Below are positions 51,421 through 60,486 of a stretch of 64,000 nucleotides of DNA, in pieces (position 1 is the stretch's first letter; each line of letters starts with the position of its first letter). Source of the DNA: Cytobacillus oceanisediminis (GTDB taxonomy: Bacteria > Bacillota > Bacilli > Bacillales > Cytobacillaceae); the NCBI RefSeq assembly GCF_007830235.1, contig NZ_VLKI01000007.1, forward strand, positions 149,645 through 213,644, read 5' to 3'. The notes below the pieces were generated by a model. The model ran no database searches and was not told where the DNA came from. It was given only the letters and a program-made list of their open reading frames with translations. Made by a program: the position numbers and the translations under genes.

Positions 51421-52608
51421 ATGAGCGGTGCACTAGAGGGAATTCGGATTATTGATGTCTCCCGTGTATTGGCGGGCCCTTTTTGCTCAATGATTCTTGG
51501 CGATCTGGGGGCAGAAGTTATCAAAATAGAACATTATAAAACAGGCGATGAAACACGCGGTTGGGGTCCACCCTTTGTAAATGGAGAAAGTGCTTATTAC
51601 TTATGTGCCAATCGCAATAAGCAAAGCATCACATTGAATCTAAAATCAGAAGAGGGAAAAGAAATTTTTCGGAGGCTTGTCACATCAAGTGATATTGTAG
51701 TTCAAAACTTTAAATCAGGAACTCTGGAAAAAATGGGCTTGGGATATGAAAGTTTAAAAGAGTTGAATCCAACTCTGATTATGGCTTCCATTACCGGATT
51801 TGGTTCAACTGGGCCATATAAGGACCTGCCAGGCTATGACTATATTATTCAGGCGATGAGCGGTCTTATGAGCATTACAGGAGAACCAGATGGAAGTCCT
51901 ATTAAGGTAGGTGTAGCCATAGCTGATGTACTTACTGGGCTCTATACATGTATAGGAATCTTGTCAGCGTTACACCATCGCACTCAGACAGGAGAAGGGC
52001 AAGAAATTGATATCTCGTTAATGGATTGCCAGGTTTCTTCATTAATTAATGTCGCAAGCAATTATTTATGCAGTGGAGTGATACCTGGCCGGTTAGGAAA
52101 CCAGCACCCTAATATTGTTCCTTACCAGGTGTTTTCTGCAATGGATGGAGAACTGGTTGTAGCAGTAGGGAATGATGAACAGTTTAAACGATTTGCAGCT
52201 GTTCTTGGCAGACCAGACTTAGCTGAAATGGATGAGTTTATTCATAATGAGAACAGATTGGAGAATAAATCAAAGCTGATTCCGATTTGTGAAGAGCTGA
52301 TCTCTAATAAAACAAAAAAAGAATGGAAAGAGATTTTGGATGAAGCGGGGATTCCTAATGGTCCAATAAATACGGTTAGAGAAATGTTTGATGATCCACA
52401 AATAAAAGCCAGAGAGATGGTAGTGGAAATGCAGCATCCATTAATTAAAGACCTGAAACTGACAGGATCTCCGATAAAACTATCCAAATCACCAGTGAAG
52501 ATGAGGCATCATCCTCCTCTTTATGGCGAACACACGGAAGCAGTATTAGAAAAAATGGGGTACCAGCCGGACGAAATCAAGGAATTTAAACAAAATAAAA
52601 TTATTTAG
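51421..52608 (+). CDS. Class III (CaiB/BaiF) CoA-transferase
   Basis: A 395-residue family III CoA-transferase. RVLAGPFCSMILGDLGAEVI, QNFKSGTLEKMGLGYESL, GPYKDLPGYDYIIQAMSGLM and GIPNGPINTVREMFDDPQ are family segments; the Asp of GYDYIIQAMSG is the likely catalytic residue. ATG 51421 follows AGAGGTGAGAG. An acyl-CoA dehydrogenase gene of glutaryl-CoA-dehydrogenase-like pattern follows after 11 bases, so the pair may activate and oxidise a dicarboxylate such as glutarate (inference). Expression is probably controlled in the leader. Confidence 0.9.
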   Translation: MSGALEGIRIIDVSRVLAGPFCSMILGDLGAEVIKIEHYKTGDETRGWGPPFVNGESAYYLCANRNKQSITLNLKSEEGKEIFRRLVTSSDIVVQNFKSGTLEKMGLGYESLKELNPTLIMASITGFGSTGPYKDLPGYDYIIQAMSGLMSITGEPDGSPIKVGVAIADVLTGLYTCIGILSALHHRTQTGEGQEIDISLMDCQVSSLINVASNYLCSGVIPGRLGNQHPNIVPYQVFSAMDGELVVAVGNDEQFKRFAAVLGRPDLAEMDEFIHNENRLENKSKLIPICEELISNKTKKEWKEILDEAGIPNGPINTVREMFDDPQIKAREMVVEMQHPLIKDLKLTGSPIKLSKSPVKMRHHPPLYGEHTEAVLEKMGYQPDEIKEFKQNKII

Positions 52609-52619
52609 GAGGAATTAAT

Positions 52620-53828
52620 ATGATGAATTTCGAATTAACTGAAGAACAGCAGAGTGTAAAGAAATTAGTAAGAAAGTTTGTAGATAAGGAAATTATCCCT
52701 AATATTCAGGAGTGGGACCGCCAAGGCCATTTTGAACCTTCTATTTTAAAAAAATTAGCCGAGCTTCAATTGATGGGTGTGTGTATTCCTGAGGAATACG
52801 GCGGTGTAGGGATGGACTATAATACACTGGCTATTGTTTGTGAAGAATTGGAGCGGGGAGATACTGCTTACCGTACAGCAGTTTCAGTCCATACCGGATT
52901 AAATAGTATGACTTTGCTGCAGTGGGGATCAGAGGAACAAAAACAAAAATATTTAGTGCCTCAAGCACAGGGCAAACAGGTTGGGGCATTTGGATTAACT
53001 GAACCTAATGCCGGATCAGATGTTGCTGCCATGAATTCTACAGCTATACGGGATGGAGACTCCTATATTTTAAATGGATCAAAAACCTGGATTTCACTTT
53101 GTGATGCAGCAGATAACTTTCTTATTTTTGCTAAAACGGAACATGATATAGGCCACAAGGGTATTACAGCTTTTATTGTTGAGCGCAGCTTTCCTGGTGT
53201 TGAATCAAAGGCAATTAAAGGCAAGCTGGGAATTCGCGCCGGTAACACAGGCGAGGTATTTTTGTCAGATGTTAGGGTCCCGGTATCCAATAGGCTTGGT
53301 GAAGAAGGGGAAGGCTTTAAAATTGCCATGTCTGCGCTGGATAACGGAAGATTTACAGTTGCAGCTGGTGCTGTCGGATTAATCCAGGCAAGTCTGGAAG
53401 CAAGCTTAAAATACTGCCACGAACGTAAAACTTTTGGCAAGGAGATTGGGAAACATCAACTGGTACAGCAAATGATTGCTAATATGAGTGCAAATTTAGA
53501 GATATCCAGATTGCTTGTTTTCAAGGCAGGGTGGCTAAAGAACCAGGGTAAAAGGAATACAAAGGAAACTTCCCTTGCTAAGTGGATTTCATGCAATGCG
53601 GCTTTTGAAGCTGCCAATGATGCTGTACAAATTCACGGTGCATATGGATATTCAGATGAATACCCAGTCGAGCGTTTCCTAAGAAACTCAAAAGCTCCTG
53701 TCATTTATGAAGGCACCAGGGAAATCCATACCATCATGCAAGGAGAATACGCTCTGGGCTACAGGGAGGATAAGCCGCTTCGAAAGCAGCTGCCGGCTTG
53801 GCCTTTTGAAGAAGTCTCAGTCCATTAA
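52620..53828 (+). CDS. Acyl-CoA dehydrogenase, glutaryl-CoA/short-branched-chain type
   Basis: A 402-residue acyl-CoA dehydrogenase. It has GVCIPEEYGGVGMDYNTLAI, GLTEPNAGSDVAAMNST, GSKTWISLCDAADNFLIFA, HGAYGYSDEYPVERF and the catalytic-glutamate segment VIYEGTREIHTIMQGEYALG. The YEGTREIHT ending is like that of glutaryl-CoA dehydrogenases, but short branched-chain enzymes share it. TAGGAGGAATTAAT precedes the ATG (52620; 52623 is possible). It is in one operon with the CoA-transferase. Confidence 0.9.
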   Translation: MMNFELTEEQQSVKKLVRKFVDKEIIPNIQEWDRQGHFEPSILKKLAELQLMGVCIPEEYGGVGMDYNTLAIVCEELERGDTAYRTAVSVHTGLNSMTLLQWGSEEQKQKYLVPQAQGKQVGAFGLTEPNAGSDVAAMNSTAIRDGDSYILNGSKTWISLCDAADNFLIFAKTEHDIGHKGITAFIVERSFPGVESKAIKGKLGIRAGNTGEVFLSDVRVPVSNRLGEEGEGFKIAMSALDNGRFTVAAGAVGLIQASLEASLKYCHERKTFGKEIGKHQLVQQMIANMSANLEISRLLVFKAGWLKNQGKRNTKETSLAKWISCNAAFEAANDAVQIHGAYGYSDEYPVERFLRNSKAPVIYEGTREIHTIMQGEYALGYREDKPLRKQLPAWPFEEVSVH

Positions 53829-53927
53829 TTATTAAGAACTGGTTTCGTTTATTTCCTTTAAGATAACCTTCTGGAATAGCCGGCTATTCACTCCTCTTTA
53901 TTAGAGCAAAAAAAGGAGATTCAAATA

Positions 53928-54239
53928 ATGAACACATATTTCATCGCAGGGCATGCCAAACTTCCACAAGGAATGGCGGCCAGGAATTTATATGATTCCA
54001 TTACCATTACGTTGGAATTGGACTTTAAATACGGGGTGATCGTCGATTCATCCTGTACACTTGCAACCGAGCATGGAAGGGAGTATATCCGCCAGCTCTT
54101 GAGAGGTTATTGTCTGGGTGATGGGGTTGAAGAACTTATAGAAAGGGTTCAACTCCATTACCGGGGGAAAGCAGGCCAGGCCATTCAGGCAGCTTTAAGG
54201 GATGTTTATCTTCAATTTGAATTGGTTTCATATAAATAA
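53928..54239 (+). CDS. DUF3870 family protein
   Basis: A 103-residue protein recognised as DUF3870 from AGHAKLPQGMAARNLYDSI at the N-terminus and the VIVDSSCTLATEHGREYIRQ segment. AAAAGGAGATTC precedes the ATG. The function of the family is unknown; it is often found beside catabolic genes. Here it follows the CoA-transferase/dehydrogenase pair after 99 bases and is ended by a good terminator. Confidence 0.82.
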   Translation: MNTYFIAGHAKLPQGMAARNLYDSITITLELDFKYGVIVDSSCTLATEHGREYIRQLLRGYCLGDGVEELIERVQLHYRGKAGQAIQAALRDVYLQFELVSYK

Positions 54240-54245
54240 TAGTAT

Positions 54246-54282
54246 AGATCTAACCTTTTCAATTCAGGTTAGGTCTTTTTTA
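54246..54282 (+). terminator. Intrinsic terminator after the DUF3870 gene
   Basis: AGATCTAACCT (54246-54256) pairs with AGGTTAGGTCT (54266-54276), followed by six T residues. Confidence 0.85.
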
Positions 54283-54419
54283 ATCCTATATTTAAAGATA
54301 GTGGATTGAGTCCACAGCTATGTGGAAGGTATCTCACATTTGTATAGTTAATTAATTTTTCACCATAATTATATTATGTAAACCACTCTCTGATTACCTT
54401 CGAACGTCAATTGATATTC

Positions 54420-54800
54420 CTAGCCACCCAAATACTCGGTATCATATGAATTTTCTCCGGCATGGACGGATAGGAGAGTATCGGCGTATCCGACGAGCCT
54501 GTTAATGACTTCTTCCGAAAAGGCTTGGACGATATACTTCATTTCAGGCTGATGGAGGGATGGGTCATCATAAATGATGGTTGTATTAATAAATATTTCT
54601 TTTGTGCCATAAAGATTATAGTGAATGATAGCTTTGCCAGCAGCGCCTTTTGTACGCGGGTCCTGGAAGCCGGGAAGGAACAAATACCATTCTTCTGCAG
54701 AGGCTGACCGAAAGTTTTTAGTGAATGTAAGGCTATCTACAAGTTCTTTCATTTTTTCAAGTGATTTCGATGTTTGTAAATTTACTATTTTTTTATCCAT
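54420..54800 (-). CDS. Hypothetical 126-residue protein
   Basis: An uncharacterised soluble protein on the minus strand, with a Lys/Glu-rich N-terminal helix, then WYLFLPGFQDPRTKGAAGKA and a mixed alpha/beta body. Codon use fits the neighbourhood better than the plus-strand frames over the same bases. The ribosome site (GGACGGGC) is weak. It points away from cstA, leaving a gap of about 150 bases in which the cstA promoter lies. I do not recognise a family. Confidence 0.6.
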   Translation of the reverse strand: MDKKIVNLQTSKSLEKMKELVDSLTFTKNFRSASAEEWYLFLPGFQDPRTKGAAGKAIIHYNLYGTKEIFINTTIIYDDPSLHQPEMKYIVQAFSEEVINRLVGYADTLLSVHAGENSYDTEYLGG

Positions 54801-54888
54801 GATATGCCCGTCCGATCATTTTTACTTTAGGTTTGCCCTTTCGGAAGGTTTTTATAGACAAAAATCACATTTTAAAATTCTGAATTTA

Positions 54889-54917
54889 TTGACTAATAGG
54901 AATCCTTTTTTTATCAT
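54889..54917 (+). promoter_or_regulatory. Sigma-A promoter candidate for the cstA operon
   Basis: TTGACT (54889-54894) and TATCAT (54912-54917) are 17 bases apart, ending 40 bases before the cstA ATG. Confidence 0.6.
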
Positions 54918-54957
54918 AAGATTGTAGTATCAGGTCTTAAAAAGGAGGGATTTATCT

Positions 54958-56700
54958 ATGAATTCAATTTGGCTGGCTGTCATTGGAATGACTGTTTTTG
55001 CCATAGGCTACCGTTTTTATTCAAAATGGGTGGCTGAAAAGATTTACAGGCTTGATCCGAACTATGTAACACCCGCTCATAAGTTTAAGGATGGAGTCGA
55101 TTTTGTTCCGACCAATAAAAAGGTTCTTTGGGGGCATCATTTTACCTCAATAGCAGGAGCTGCACCGATTGTCGGCCCGGCAATTGCGGTTTATTGGGGG
55201 TGGCTGCCTGCGTTCCTTTGGGTTATTTTAGGAACAGTGTTTGCTGCCGGTGTCCATGATTTTGGCACCTTGGTATTATCGGTTCGCAATAAAGGCCAAT
55301 CGGTTGGTACTATTACTAATAGGCTTATTGGCAAGCGCGCCAAGATGTTGTTCTTATTTATTATTTTAGTCCTTGTACTTATGGTAAACGCTGTTTTTGC
55401 CTGGGTTATTTCCAATTTGTTTGTCAAGTTTCCCGCAAGCGTGCTGCCTGTTTTCATCCAAATTCCGCTAGCCATCTGGATTGGATATGCCGTTTATAAG
55501 CGAAAAGCAAGCATGCTGGTTCCATCTCTGATTGCACTGGCAGTCATGTATGGTACAGCTGTTTTGGCTAGCCGCGTTCCTGCCTTGCAAATTGACTTGG
55601 TCAGTTATTTTGGCGGTGCCGAAAACAATGTTTTGTTTGGATTGAATGGTGTGGCGATGGCTTTCTTCATCTGGATTATTGTTTTAATGGTGTATTGTTA
55701 TATTGCATCGACACTGCCGGTATGGAAGCTTTTGCAGCCTCGTGATTATATTAATTCCCATCAGCTTGTTGTAGGTTTGCTAATTCTTTACCTAGGGTTG
55801 GTGTTCCTGCAGCCGAAGGTAACAGCACCGGCCACAAATGCTGCTGCATCTGATGTTTCTTGGTTTCCGTTATTATTTATAACAATTGCTTGCGGTGCGA
55901 TTTCCGGTTTCCATGGACTCGTTTCTTCTGGAACATCCTCCAAGCAGCTTGATAAAGAGACAGATGCCCGATTTGTCGGATATCTTGGCGCAGTAGGAGA
56001 AGGTGTTCTTGCTTTAATCGCAATTATTGCGGTTGTTACATTCTTCTCTACTCAGGGTGAATTTTTATCCACATACTCGAGCTTTGCTGCAGCAAGTTCC
56101 GGCGGTTTAGGAGTCTTCATTCAAGGGGCTGCCCAATTAGCAACCGGGGTTTGGATACCTGCAGACATTGCCAGCACCATTGTATCGGTTATCGTTGTAT
56201 CGTTCGCAGCTACAACACTTGATACTTCTGTCCGTTTGATGCGCTATATCATTGCTGAAATTGGAAGCGAATACAATTTAAAGCCATTAACAAAAACCCA
56301 TGTGGCAACAACGATTGCTGTGGCTTCCAGTGCCGCGCTGGTTCTGCTGCCAAAAGGTCCAAATGGTTTCGGCTCAGGCGGATATTTATTATGGCCGCTG
56401 TTTGGCACAAGCAACCAGCTTCTTGCCGGCATAAGTTTATTGCTGATTTCCATTTGGCTGAAGCGCCAGGGAAGAAACTACCTAGTGACTTTTATCCCAA
56501 TGGTATTCGTATTCTTCATGACCGTCTGGGCTATGATTCAGCAAGTCGTATTCCAGTGGTCTGGTTACGGTTCATCAGATGCTAACATGCTGCTTTTCAT
56601 TCTTGGCGGCATGATTCTAATCTTTGTATTTTGGATCATTGTAGAAGCCTTCAGCGCATTCAATAAAGATCATACACCAACTTTGACACAGGACATGTAA
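54958..56700 (+). CDS. cstA: Carbon starvation protein CstA family transporter
   Basis: A 580-residue polytopic membrane protein of the CstA family, shorter than E. coli CstA (about 700) but usual for the Gram-positive short form. Family segments are RLDPNYVTPAH, GHHFTSIAGAAPIVGPAIAV, HDFGTLVLSVRNKGQSVG, GFHGLVSSGTSSKQL and FGTSNQLLAGISL. AAGGAGGGATTT precedes the ATG. CstA proteins take up pyruvate or peptides. Here it heads an operon with a CC-star-type small protein and an ArsA-like ATPase, a combination seen in other Bacillales and Actinobacteria. Confidence 0.93.
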   Translation: MNSIWLAVIGMTVFAIGYRFYSKWVAEKIYRLDPNYVTPAHKFKDGVDFVPTNKKVLWGHHFTSIAGAAPIVGPAIAVYWGWLPAFLWVILGTVFAAGVHDFGTLVLSVRNKGQSVGTITNRLIGKRAKMLFLFIILVLVLMVNAVFAWVISNLFVKFPASVLPVFIQIPLAIWIGYAVYKRKASMLVPSLIALAVMYGTAVLASRVPALQIDLVSYFGGAENNVLFGLNGVAMAFFIWIIVLMVYCYIASTLPVWKLLQPRDYINSHQLVVGLLILYLGLVFLQPKVTAPATNAAASDVSWFPLLFITIACGAISGFHGLVSSGTSSKQLDKETDARFVGYLGAVGEGVLALIAIIAVVTFFSTQGEFLSTYSSFAAASSGGLGVFIQGAAQLATGVWIPADIASTIVSVIVVSFAATTLDTSVRLMRYIIAEIGSEYNLKPLTKTHVATTIAVASSAALVLLPKGPNGFGSGGYLLWPLFGTSNQLLAGISLLLISIWLKRQGRNYLVTFIPMVFVFFMTVWAMIQQVVFQWSGYGSSDANMLLFILGGMILIFVFWIIVEAFSAFNKDHTPTLTQDM

Positions 56701-56707
56701 AGTTATG

Positions 56708-56729
56708 GAGGCCGGGGTGACCCGGTCTC
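56708..56729 (+). other. GC-rich hairpin between cstA and the CC-star gene
   Basis: GAGGCCGGG and CCCGGTCTC (one G-T pair) close on a GTGA tetraloop. No T-run follows. It probably separates expression levels of the transporter and the small downstream genes. Confidence 0.6.
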
Positions 56730-56756
56730 TATTGTCATTTTGAAAGGAGCAGCAGC

Positions 56757-57020
56757 ATGAGCCTAATGGAAAAGATGAAAAGAGCGATTGCCCTTTATGA
56801 TGAAATCCTCAAACAGCCGCACAGGACTGAACTGGCAAGAGAATTGAGAGATGAAGAGGATCTCTTCATGCTTCTTTGTTTTTCTGAAATGCTCGGGCTT
56901 CCAAACCCAGCGTTTTATTACACACTGGAGCTGTACCCAATGATTATCGAGAGATTCCACGAGTGGCATTTGCGGATGGGCATGGAAAAGTCGCCGCTTG
57001 ATGGAATCCGCTGCTGTTAG
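56757..57020 (+). CDS. Small CstA-associated protein, cory-CC-star-like
   Basis: An 87-residue protein ending in Cys-Cys at the very C-terminus (GIRCC). It is mostly helical, with LARELRDEEDLFMLLCFSEM, LGLPNPAFYYTLELYP and a FHEWHLRMGMEKSP segment. It matches what I know of the cory-CC-star family, defined by the terminal CC and by genes for CstA and an ArsA-like ATPase nearby. GAAAGGAGCAGC precedes the ATG. The terminal cysteines could bind metal or attach the protein to the membrane or partner; this is not established. Confidence 0.75.
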   Translation: MSLMEKMKRAIALYDEILKQPHRTELARELRDEEDLFMLLCFSEMLGLPNPAFYYTLELYPMIIERFHEWHLRMGMEKSPLDGIRCC

Positions 57021-57032
57021 AAAGGGGAATAA

Positions 57033-57995
57033 ATGTTGGATTTTTTAAATAAGAAGATATATTTTGTCGGCGGCAAAGGAGGAGTCGGAAAAAGTACAAC
57101 CTCTGCAGCACTTGCGCTGCTGCTATCCAAGCAAGGAAAAAAGGTCCTCCTTGTTTCGACTGATCCTGCTCATAATACAGGAGATTTATTTCATATCAAT
57201 ATGTATGGAGAAATTACATCTGTCCGGACTAGTCTGGATGTTCTTGAAATTAACTCAGAGAAGGAAACACTCCGTTATATCAATGGAGTAAAAGATAATA
57301 TCAAAGGACTTGTCAAATCCACAATGCTGGATGAAGTCCATAGACAAATAGACCTTGCTGCTGCGTCGCCAGGGGCGGAAGAAGCTGCTTTGTTTGACCG
57401 CATTACATCACTTATTCTGGAAACGATTCATCAATATGACAGCATTGTGTTTGATACGGCACCAACCGGCCATACAATTCGCTTGCTAACTCTTCCTGAG
57501 CTAATGGGAGTCTGGATGGATGGTCTTTTAGATCGGCGGAAAAAAATAAACAAGAATTACGCAGAATGGATGAATGACGGCGAACCAGTTGAAGATCCAA
57601 TCTATGAAAAGTTGATAGAACGGAAAGATAGATTTATGGAGGTACGAGATTACCTGCTTAATCACAATCAAACAGAATATCTATTTGTTTTGAATGCTGA
57701 ACGGCTCCCTATTCTAGAGACGAAAAAGGCGATTGAAACACTTTATCAGCATAAAATCCATGTACATACTCTGGTCGTGAATAAAGTAATTCCAGATAAG
57801 GCAGACGGGCAATTTATGGAGAAGCGCCGAGAAAACGAAAAAGTATATCTACATGAGATTCAAGATGTATTTGCCAATAAAAGAGTGCTGCTGTTGCCAT
57901 TATTGGATAGAGATATTTCAAGTTTTGAAGATTTAGAGGCATTCACGATCAATTTAGAGTCTTGCCTATTAGCAGGAAGGGAACAGCACCGTTAA
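57033..57995 (+). CDS. ArsA/GET3-family ATPase (CstA-associated)
   Basis: A 320-residue single-domain ATPase of the ArsA/TRC40 group. The deviant Walker A is GGKGGVGKST near residue 13, switch I is STDPAHNTGDLF, and switch II is FDTAPTGHTIRLL. The arsenite-binding cysteines of ArsA are absent, and there are no arsenic genes nearby. It starts 12 bases after the CC-star gene. It may energise or insert the CstA transporter or handle the small CC protein (inference). Confidence 0.88.
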   Translation: MLDFLNKKIYFVGGKGGVGKSTTSAALALLLSKQGKKVLLVSTDPAHNTGDLFHINMYGEITSVRTSLDVLEINSEKETLRYINGVKDNIKGLVKSTMLDEVHRQIDLAAASPGAEEAALFDRITSLILETIHQYDSIVFDTAPTGHTIRLLTLPELMGVWMDGLLDRRKKINKNYAEWMNDGEPVEDPIYEKLIERKDRFMEVRDYLLNHNQTEYLFVLNAERLPILETKKAIETLYQHKIHVHTLVVNKVIPDKADGQFMEKRRENEKVYLHEIQDVFANKRVLLLPLLDRDISSFEDLEAFTINLESCLLAGREQHR

Positions 57996-58016
57996 ATAAA
58001 AGAGTGCTGTTTTTTC
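57982..58016 (+). terminator. Intrinsic terminator at the end of the cstA operon
   Basis: AACAGCAC (57982-57989, within the last codons of the ATPase gene) pairs with GTGCTGTT (58004-58011), followed by a T-run. Confidence 0.75.
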
Positions 58017-58067
58017 CTGTGGTGTACTTTTCAGAATTTCCTGTTAATCCTACAAGACACTGAAGTG

Positions 58068-58108
58068 AGGAACACTTGAAATAATACGTAATTCTTCAAA
58101 GTGTTCCT
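58068..58108. other. Hairpin in the 475-base gap before the chemoreceptor gene
   Basis: AGGAACACTT (58068-58077) pairs with AAGTGTTCCT (58099-58108). No T-run follows. The gap 57996-58470 also holds the terminator at 58290; no gene is visible. Confidence 0.5.
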
Positions 58109-58289
58109 AAAATTTATCATTTGATGAGTACCCATCAAAAAAGCCCGGTACCTGAAAAAAATATAAGAAACATATAGAGAATGCATCAAAATAAGAAAAT
58201 AGCGGAGGGGTTTGTCCACACCATTCCAGTAATAATTAATACACTAATATAGAAGATCTCCTCCCTAAAGATCTTTGGTCTGCATAGTT

Positions 58290-58324
58290 GCCGTTAATCT
58301 GTAAGCAGGATTAACGGCTTTTTT
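58290..58324 (+). terminator. Orphan intrinsic terminator (possible small RNA end)
   Basis: GCCGTTAATC (58290-58299) pairs perfectly with GATTAACGGC (58309-58318), followed by six T residues. No coding gene ends here, so it may close a small RNA or a leader. Confidence 0.75.
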
Positions 58325-58470
58325 ATGTTCTAAAATGAGAAAATTAGCGAAAGGGGAAGAATTTTCTGTAAATAAATGATTTAATAGGTAAAAAGCACCT
58401 GACTTACCATTAGTGTTCGTGTTAAATTATAAGTATAAACTCCTATCACAGCAGGAAATGAGGATGATTA

Positions 58471-60159
58471 ATGAAATTTACCGTTGCAAAGAAGCTGTTC
58501 CTAGGGTTTTTATCAGTCCTTTTTTTATTTGGATTGGTGGCCGGTCTTTCTAACTATGAACTTGGAAACGTTAATCGAAATTATAATAAATTAATAGATG
58601 GGAATGTTTCTGAAGTTATTCTTGTTAAAACTTTAAAGGCTGAGCTGATGAATGAAGCTGGAGGAATTCGCGGTTATTTATTAACAGGGGATTCTACTTA
58701 TCTTAGTGATTATGAAAGTGCCCGAAAAAGAATGGAGCATCATATTGAACAATTACATAAAGTGACGGATCAAAATGAGGAGAAGGGGCTGGTTAAAGAG
58801 CTTGAAGTTCTCCATAACCGTTACCAAAGCATTATTGATAAAGAAATTAAATTTAAATTGGAAGATAATATTGCCTATATGTCGTTAGTTGAAACTTCTG
58901 ACAAGCAGGTAAGCAAGGAGTTTAATCAAAAAGCGGATGAACTCGTAAAGTTTTATGGATCACAGTTAAATGCAGGGATTGAAGAGACAACAGACTATGT
59001 TAAATTTGTTCAGGTTTTCGTACTGGCCATTACGCTTGCAGCAATAGTCGCTGCAATGTTTATTGCTTATTATATCAGCAGGATGATTTCCCGTCCGATT
59101 AACTTGGCCGCTAAAACCATTGATAAGGTTGCAAGCGGAGATTTAAGCCAGGAAGAAATAAAAGTAAAAAATCGCGATGAGATTGGCGCTTTTATTTTAT
59201 CCTTAAATAAGATGGTAAAGGATTTGCGGTCTGTGGTCAGCCATGTTAGAGATACCTCTGCACAAGTGGCTGCCAGCAGTGAAGAACTGGCTGCCAGCGC
59301 TGAACAAAGTTCACTTGCATCAGAACAGGTAGCCCAAATTTCGCAAAATAATGCCCTGGGTACTGAACAGCAGCTTCACCGTTTCCGCGAGGTCTCTGCC
59401 ACTGTGGAGGAAATAGCATCAGGTATCCATCACATATCCTCCAGCAGTGAGCTGATGCTTGAAGCAGCAGAAAAAGCAGAGATACTTACGAAAAAAGGGA
59501 CAAAGTCAGTTGATAATGTGGTAAGGCAGATGAATGAAATAAATACCTCTGTAGGAAATGCCACTCAGTATATTCATACGCTTGAATCCCGCTCCAAAGA
59601 AATTAGCAATATTGTGGAGCTCATTACTAATATTGCAGAGCAGACAAATCTGCTTGCTCTTAATGCTGCTATTGAAGCAGCAAGAGCAGGAGAGCATGGA
59701 AGAGGATTTTCTGTCGTGGCTGATGAAGTTCGGAAATTAGCTGAAGGTTCCAAACAATCCGCTGATCAAATACAGGAAATGATTGGTTTGATTCAGGAGG
59801 AAACCAGGCAGGCAGTCCGGGCAATGGAAACAGGGAATGAGCAGGTAAAAGATGGGCTGGAAGATACAAGTGAAGCCAGTGTCGCCTTTGCAGAAATTGC
59901 CCATTCAATGGGTGAGGTTTCTGGCAAGGTAGAGGAAGTTTCATCCTCAGTTGAAGAGCTTTCCGCACTGAGCAGTCAAATTTTTGAAGTGATTACAAAT
60001 GTGAAAGTGATTTCCGAAAAAAATGCAGCTGCCTCACAGGAGACTTCGGCTGCGACAGAAGAGCAGCTTGCCACAATGGAAGAAGTCTCGTCATCTGCTG
60101 GTTCGCTTTCGAGGCTTGCCGAAGAACTTCAAGTGGTTGTTTCTCGATTCAAATTGTAA
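58471..60159 (+). CDS. Methyl-accepting chemotaxis protein
   Basis: A 562-residue chemoreceptor. Helix TM1 is at about residues 8-28, and the extracytoplasmic helical sensor at about 30-175, with [19 protein letters not shown] as in CHASE3/4HB sensors. TM2 is at about 182-204, then comes a HAMP domain to about 260. The signalling domain has the hairpin tip [20 protein letters not shown] followed by [29 protein letters not shown] precedes the ATG. It senses a small molecule outside and signals through CheA; the ligand is unknown. A strong terminator with a repeat follows. Confidence 0.93.
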   Translation: MKFTVAKKLFLGFLSVLFLFGLVAGLSNYELGNVNRNYNKLIDGNVSEVILVKTLKAELMNEAGGIRGYLLTGDSTYLSDYESARKRMEHHIEQLHKVTDQNEEKGLVKELEVLHNRYQSIIDKEIKFKLEDNIAYMSLVETSDKQVSKEFNQKADELVKFYGSQLNAGIEETTDYVKFVQVFVLAITLAAIVAAMFIAYYISRMISRPINLAAKTIDKVASGDLSQEEIKVKNRDEIGAFILSLNKMVKDLRSVVSHVRDTSAQVAASSEELAASAEQSSLASEQVAQISQNNALGTEQQLHRFREVSATVEEIASGIHHISSSSELMLEAAEKAEILTKKGTKSVDNVVRQMNEINTSVGNATQYIHTLESRSKEISNIVELITNIAEQTNLLALNAAIEAARAGEHGRGFSVVADEVRKLAEGSKQSADQIQEMIGLIQEETRQAVRAMETGNEQVKDGLEDTSEASVAFAEIAHSMGEVSGKVEEVSSSVEELSALSSQIFEVITNVKVISEKNAAASQETSAATEEQLATMEEVSSSAGSLSRLAEELQVVVSRFKL

Positions 60160-60180
60160 TTCTAAATATGAAAGTATGAA

Positions 60181-60228
60181 AAGAGGGTGTCCCAAAAGTA
60201 TAACTTTCGGGCACCCTCTTTTTTTCTC
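60181..60228. terminator. Terminator hairpin of the chemoreceptor gene, attached to repeat copy D
   Basis: AAGAGGGTGTCCCAAAAG pairs with CTTTCGGGCACCCTCTT, then TTTTT. On the minus strand it reads as the hairpin that follows repeat copy A. Confidence 0.8.
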
Positions 60229-60239
60229 TATAAAATAGG

Positions 60240-60374
60240 CCTGTTGATTTCCGCTCCAGGGACTCGCTTTCCGCGGGCGGTCCGGGAGCCTCCTCGGTGC
60301 ATTCGCACCTGCGGGGTCTCCCGTTGACTCGCTTCTCCCGCAGGAGTCTCGCCCCTTCCGCTCCAATCAACAGG
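60240..60374 (-). repeat. Interspersed palindromic repeat, copy D (short form, inverted)
   Basis: A 135-bp element between CCTGTTGATT and AATCAACAGG, in the opposite direction to copies A-C. It contains TCCGGGAGCCTCCTCGG and GCGGGGTCTCCCG, the complements of the cores in the other copies. It lies between the chemoreceptor terminator and a degenerate transposase; the gap 60160-60486 holds nothing else. Confidence 0.85.
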
Positions 60375-60486
60375 GTGCAAGAATCAATATCAGCATTAAT
60401 ACTAAGGTAAAAAAAGAAGAAAAACGTCCTTTTTGGTATAATTAAGTCACCACAACACAATTATCCGAGAAAGGAACGATTTTCTT

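Noticed and set aside
54525..54927. Plus-strand frames opposite the hypothetical gene at 54420-54800
   Set aside because: Composition is poor and they cross the cstA promoter region. The minus-strand frame is more protein-like.
57033..57995. ArsA-like ATPase as part of arsenic resistance
   Set aside because: No arsenic genes are present, the metal-binding cysteines are missing, and the gene is in an operon with cstA.
58145..58165. GGTACCTG at 58150 as a third GTACC-type repeat
   Set aside because: Only half of the palindrome is present, and no partner arm lies nearby.
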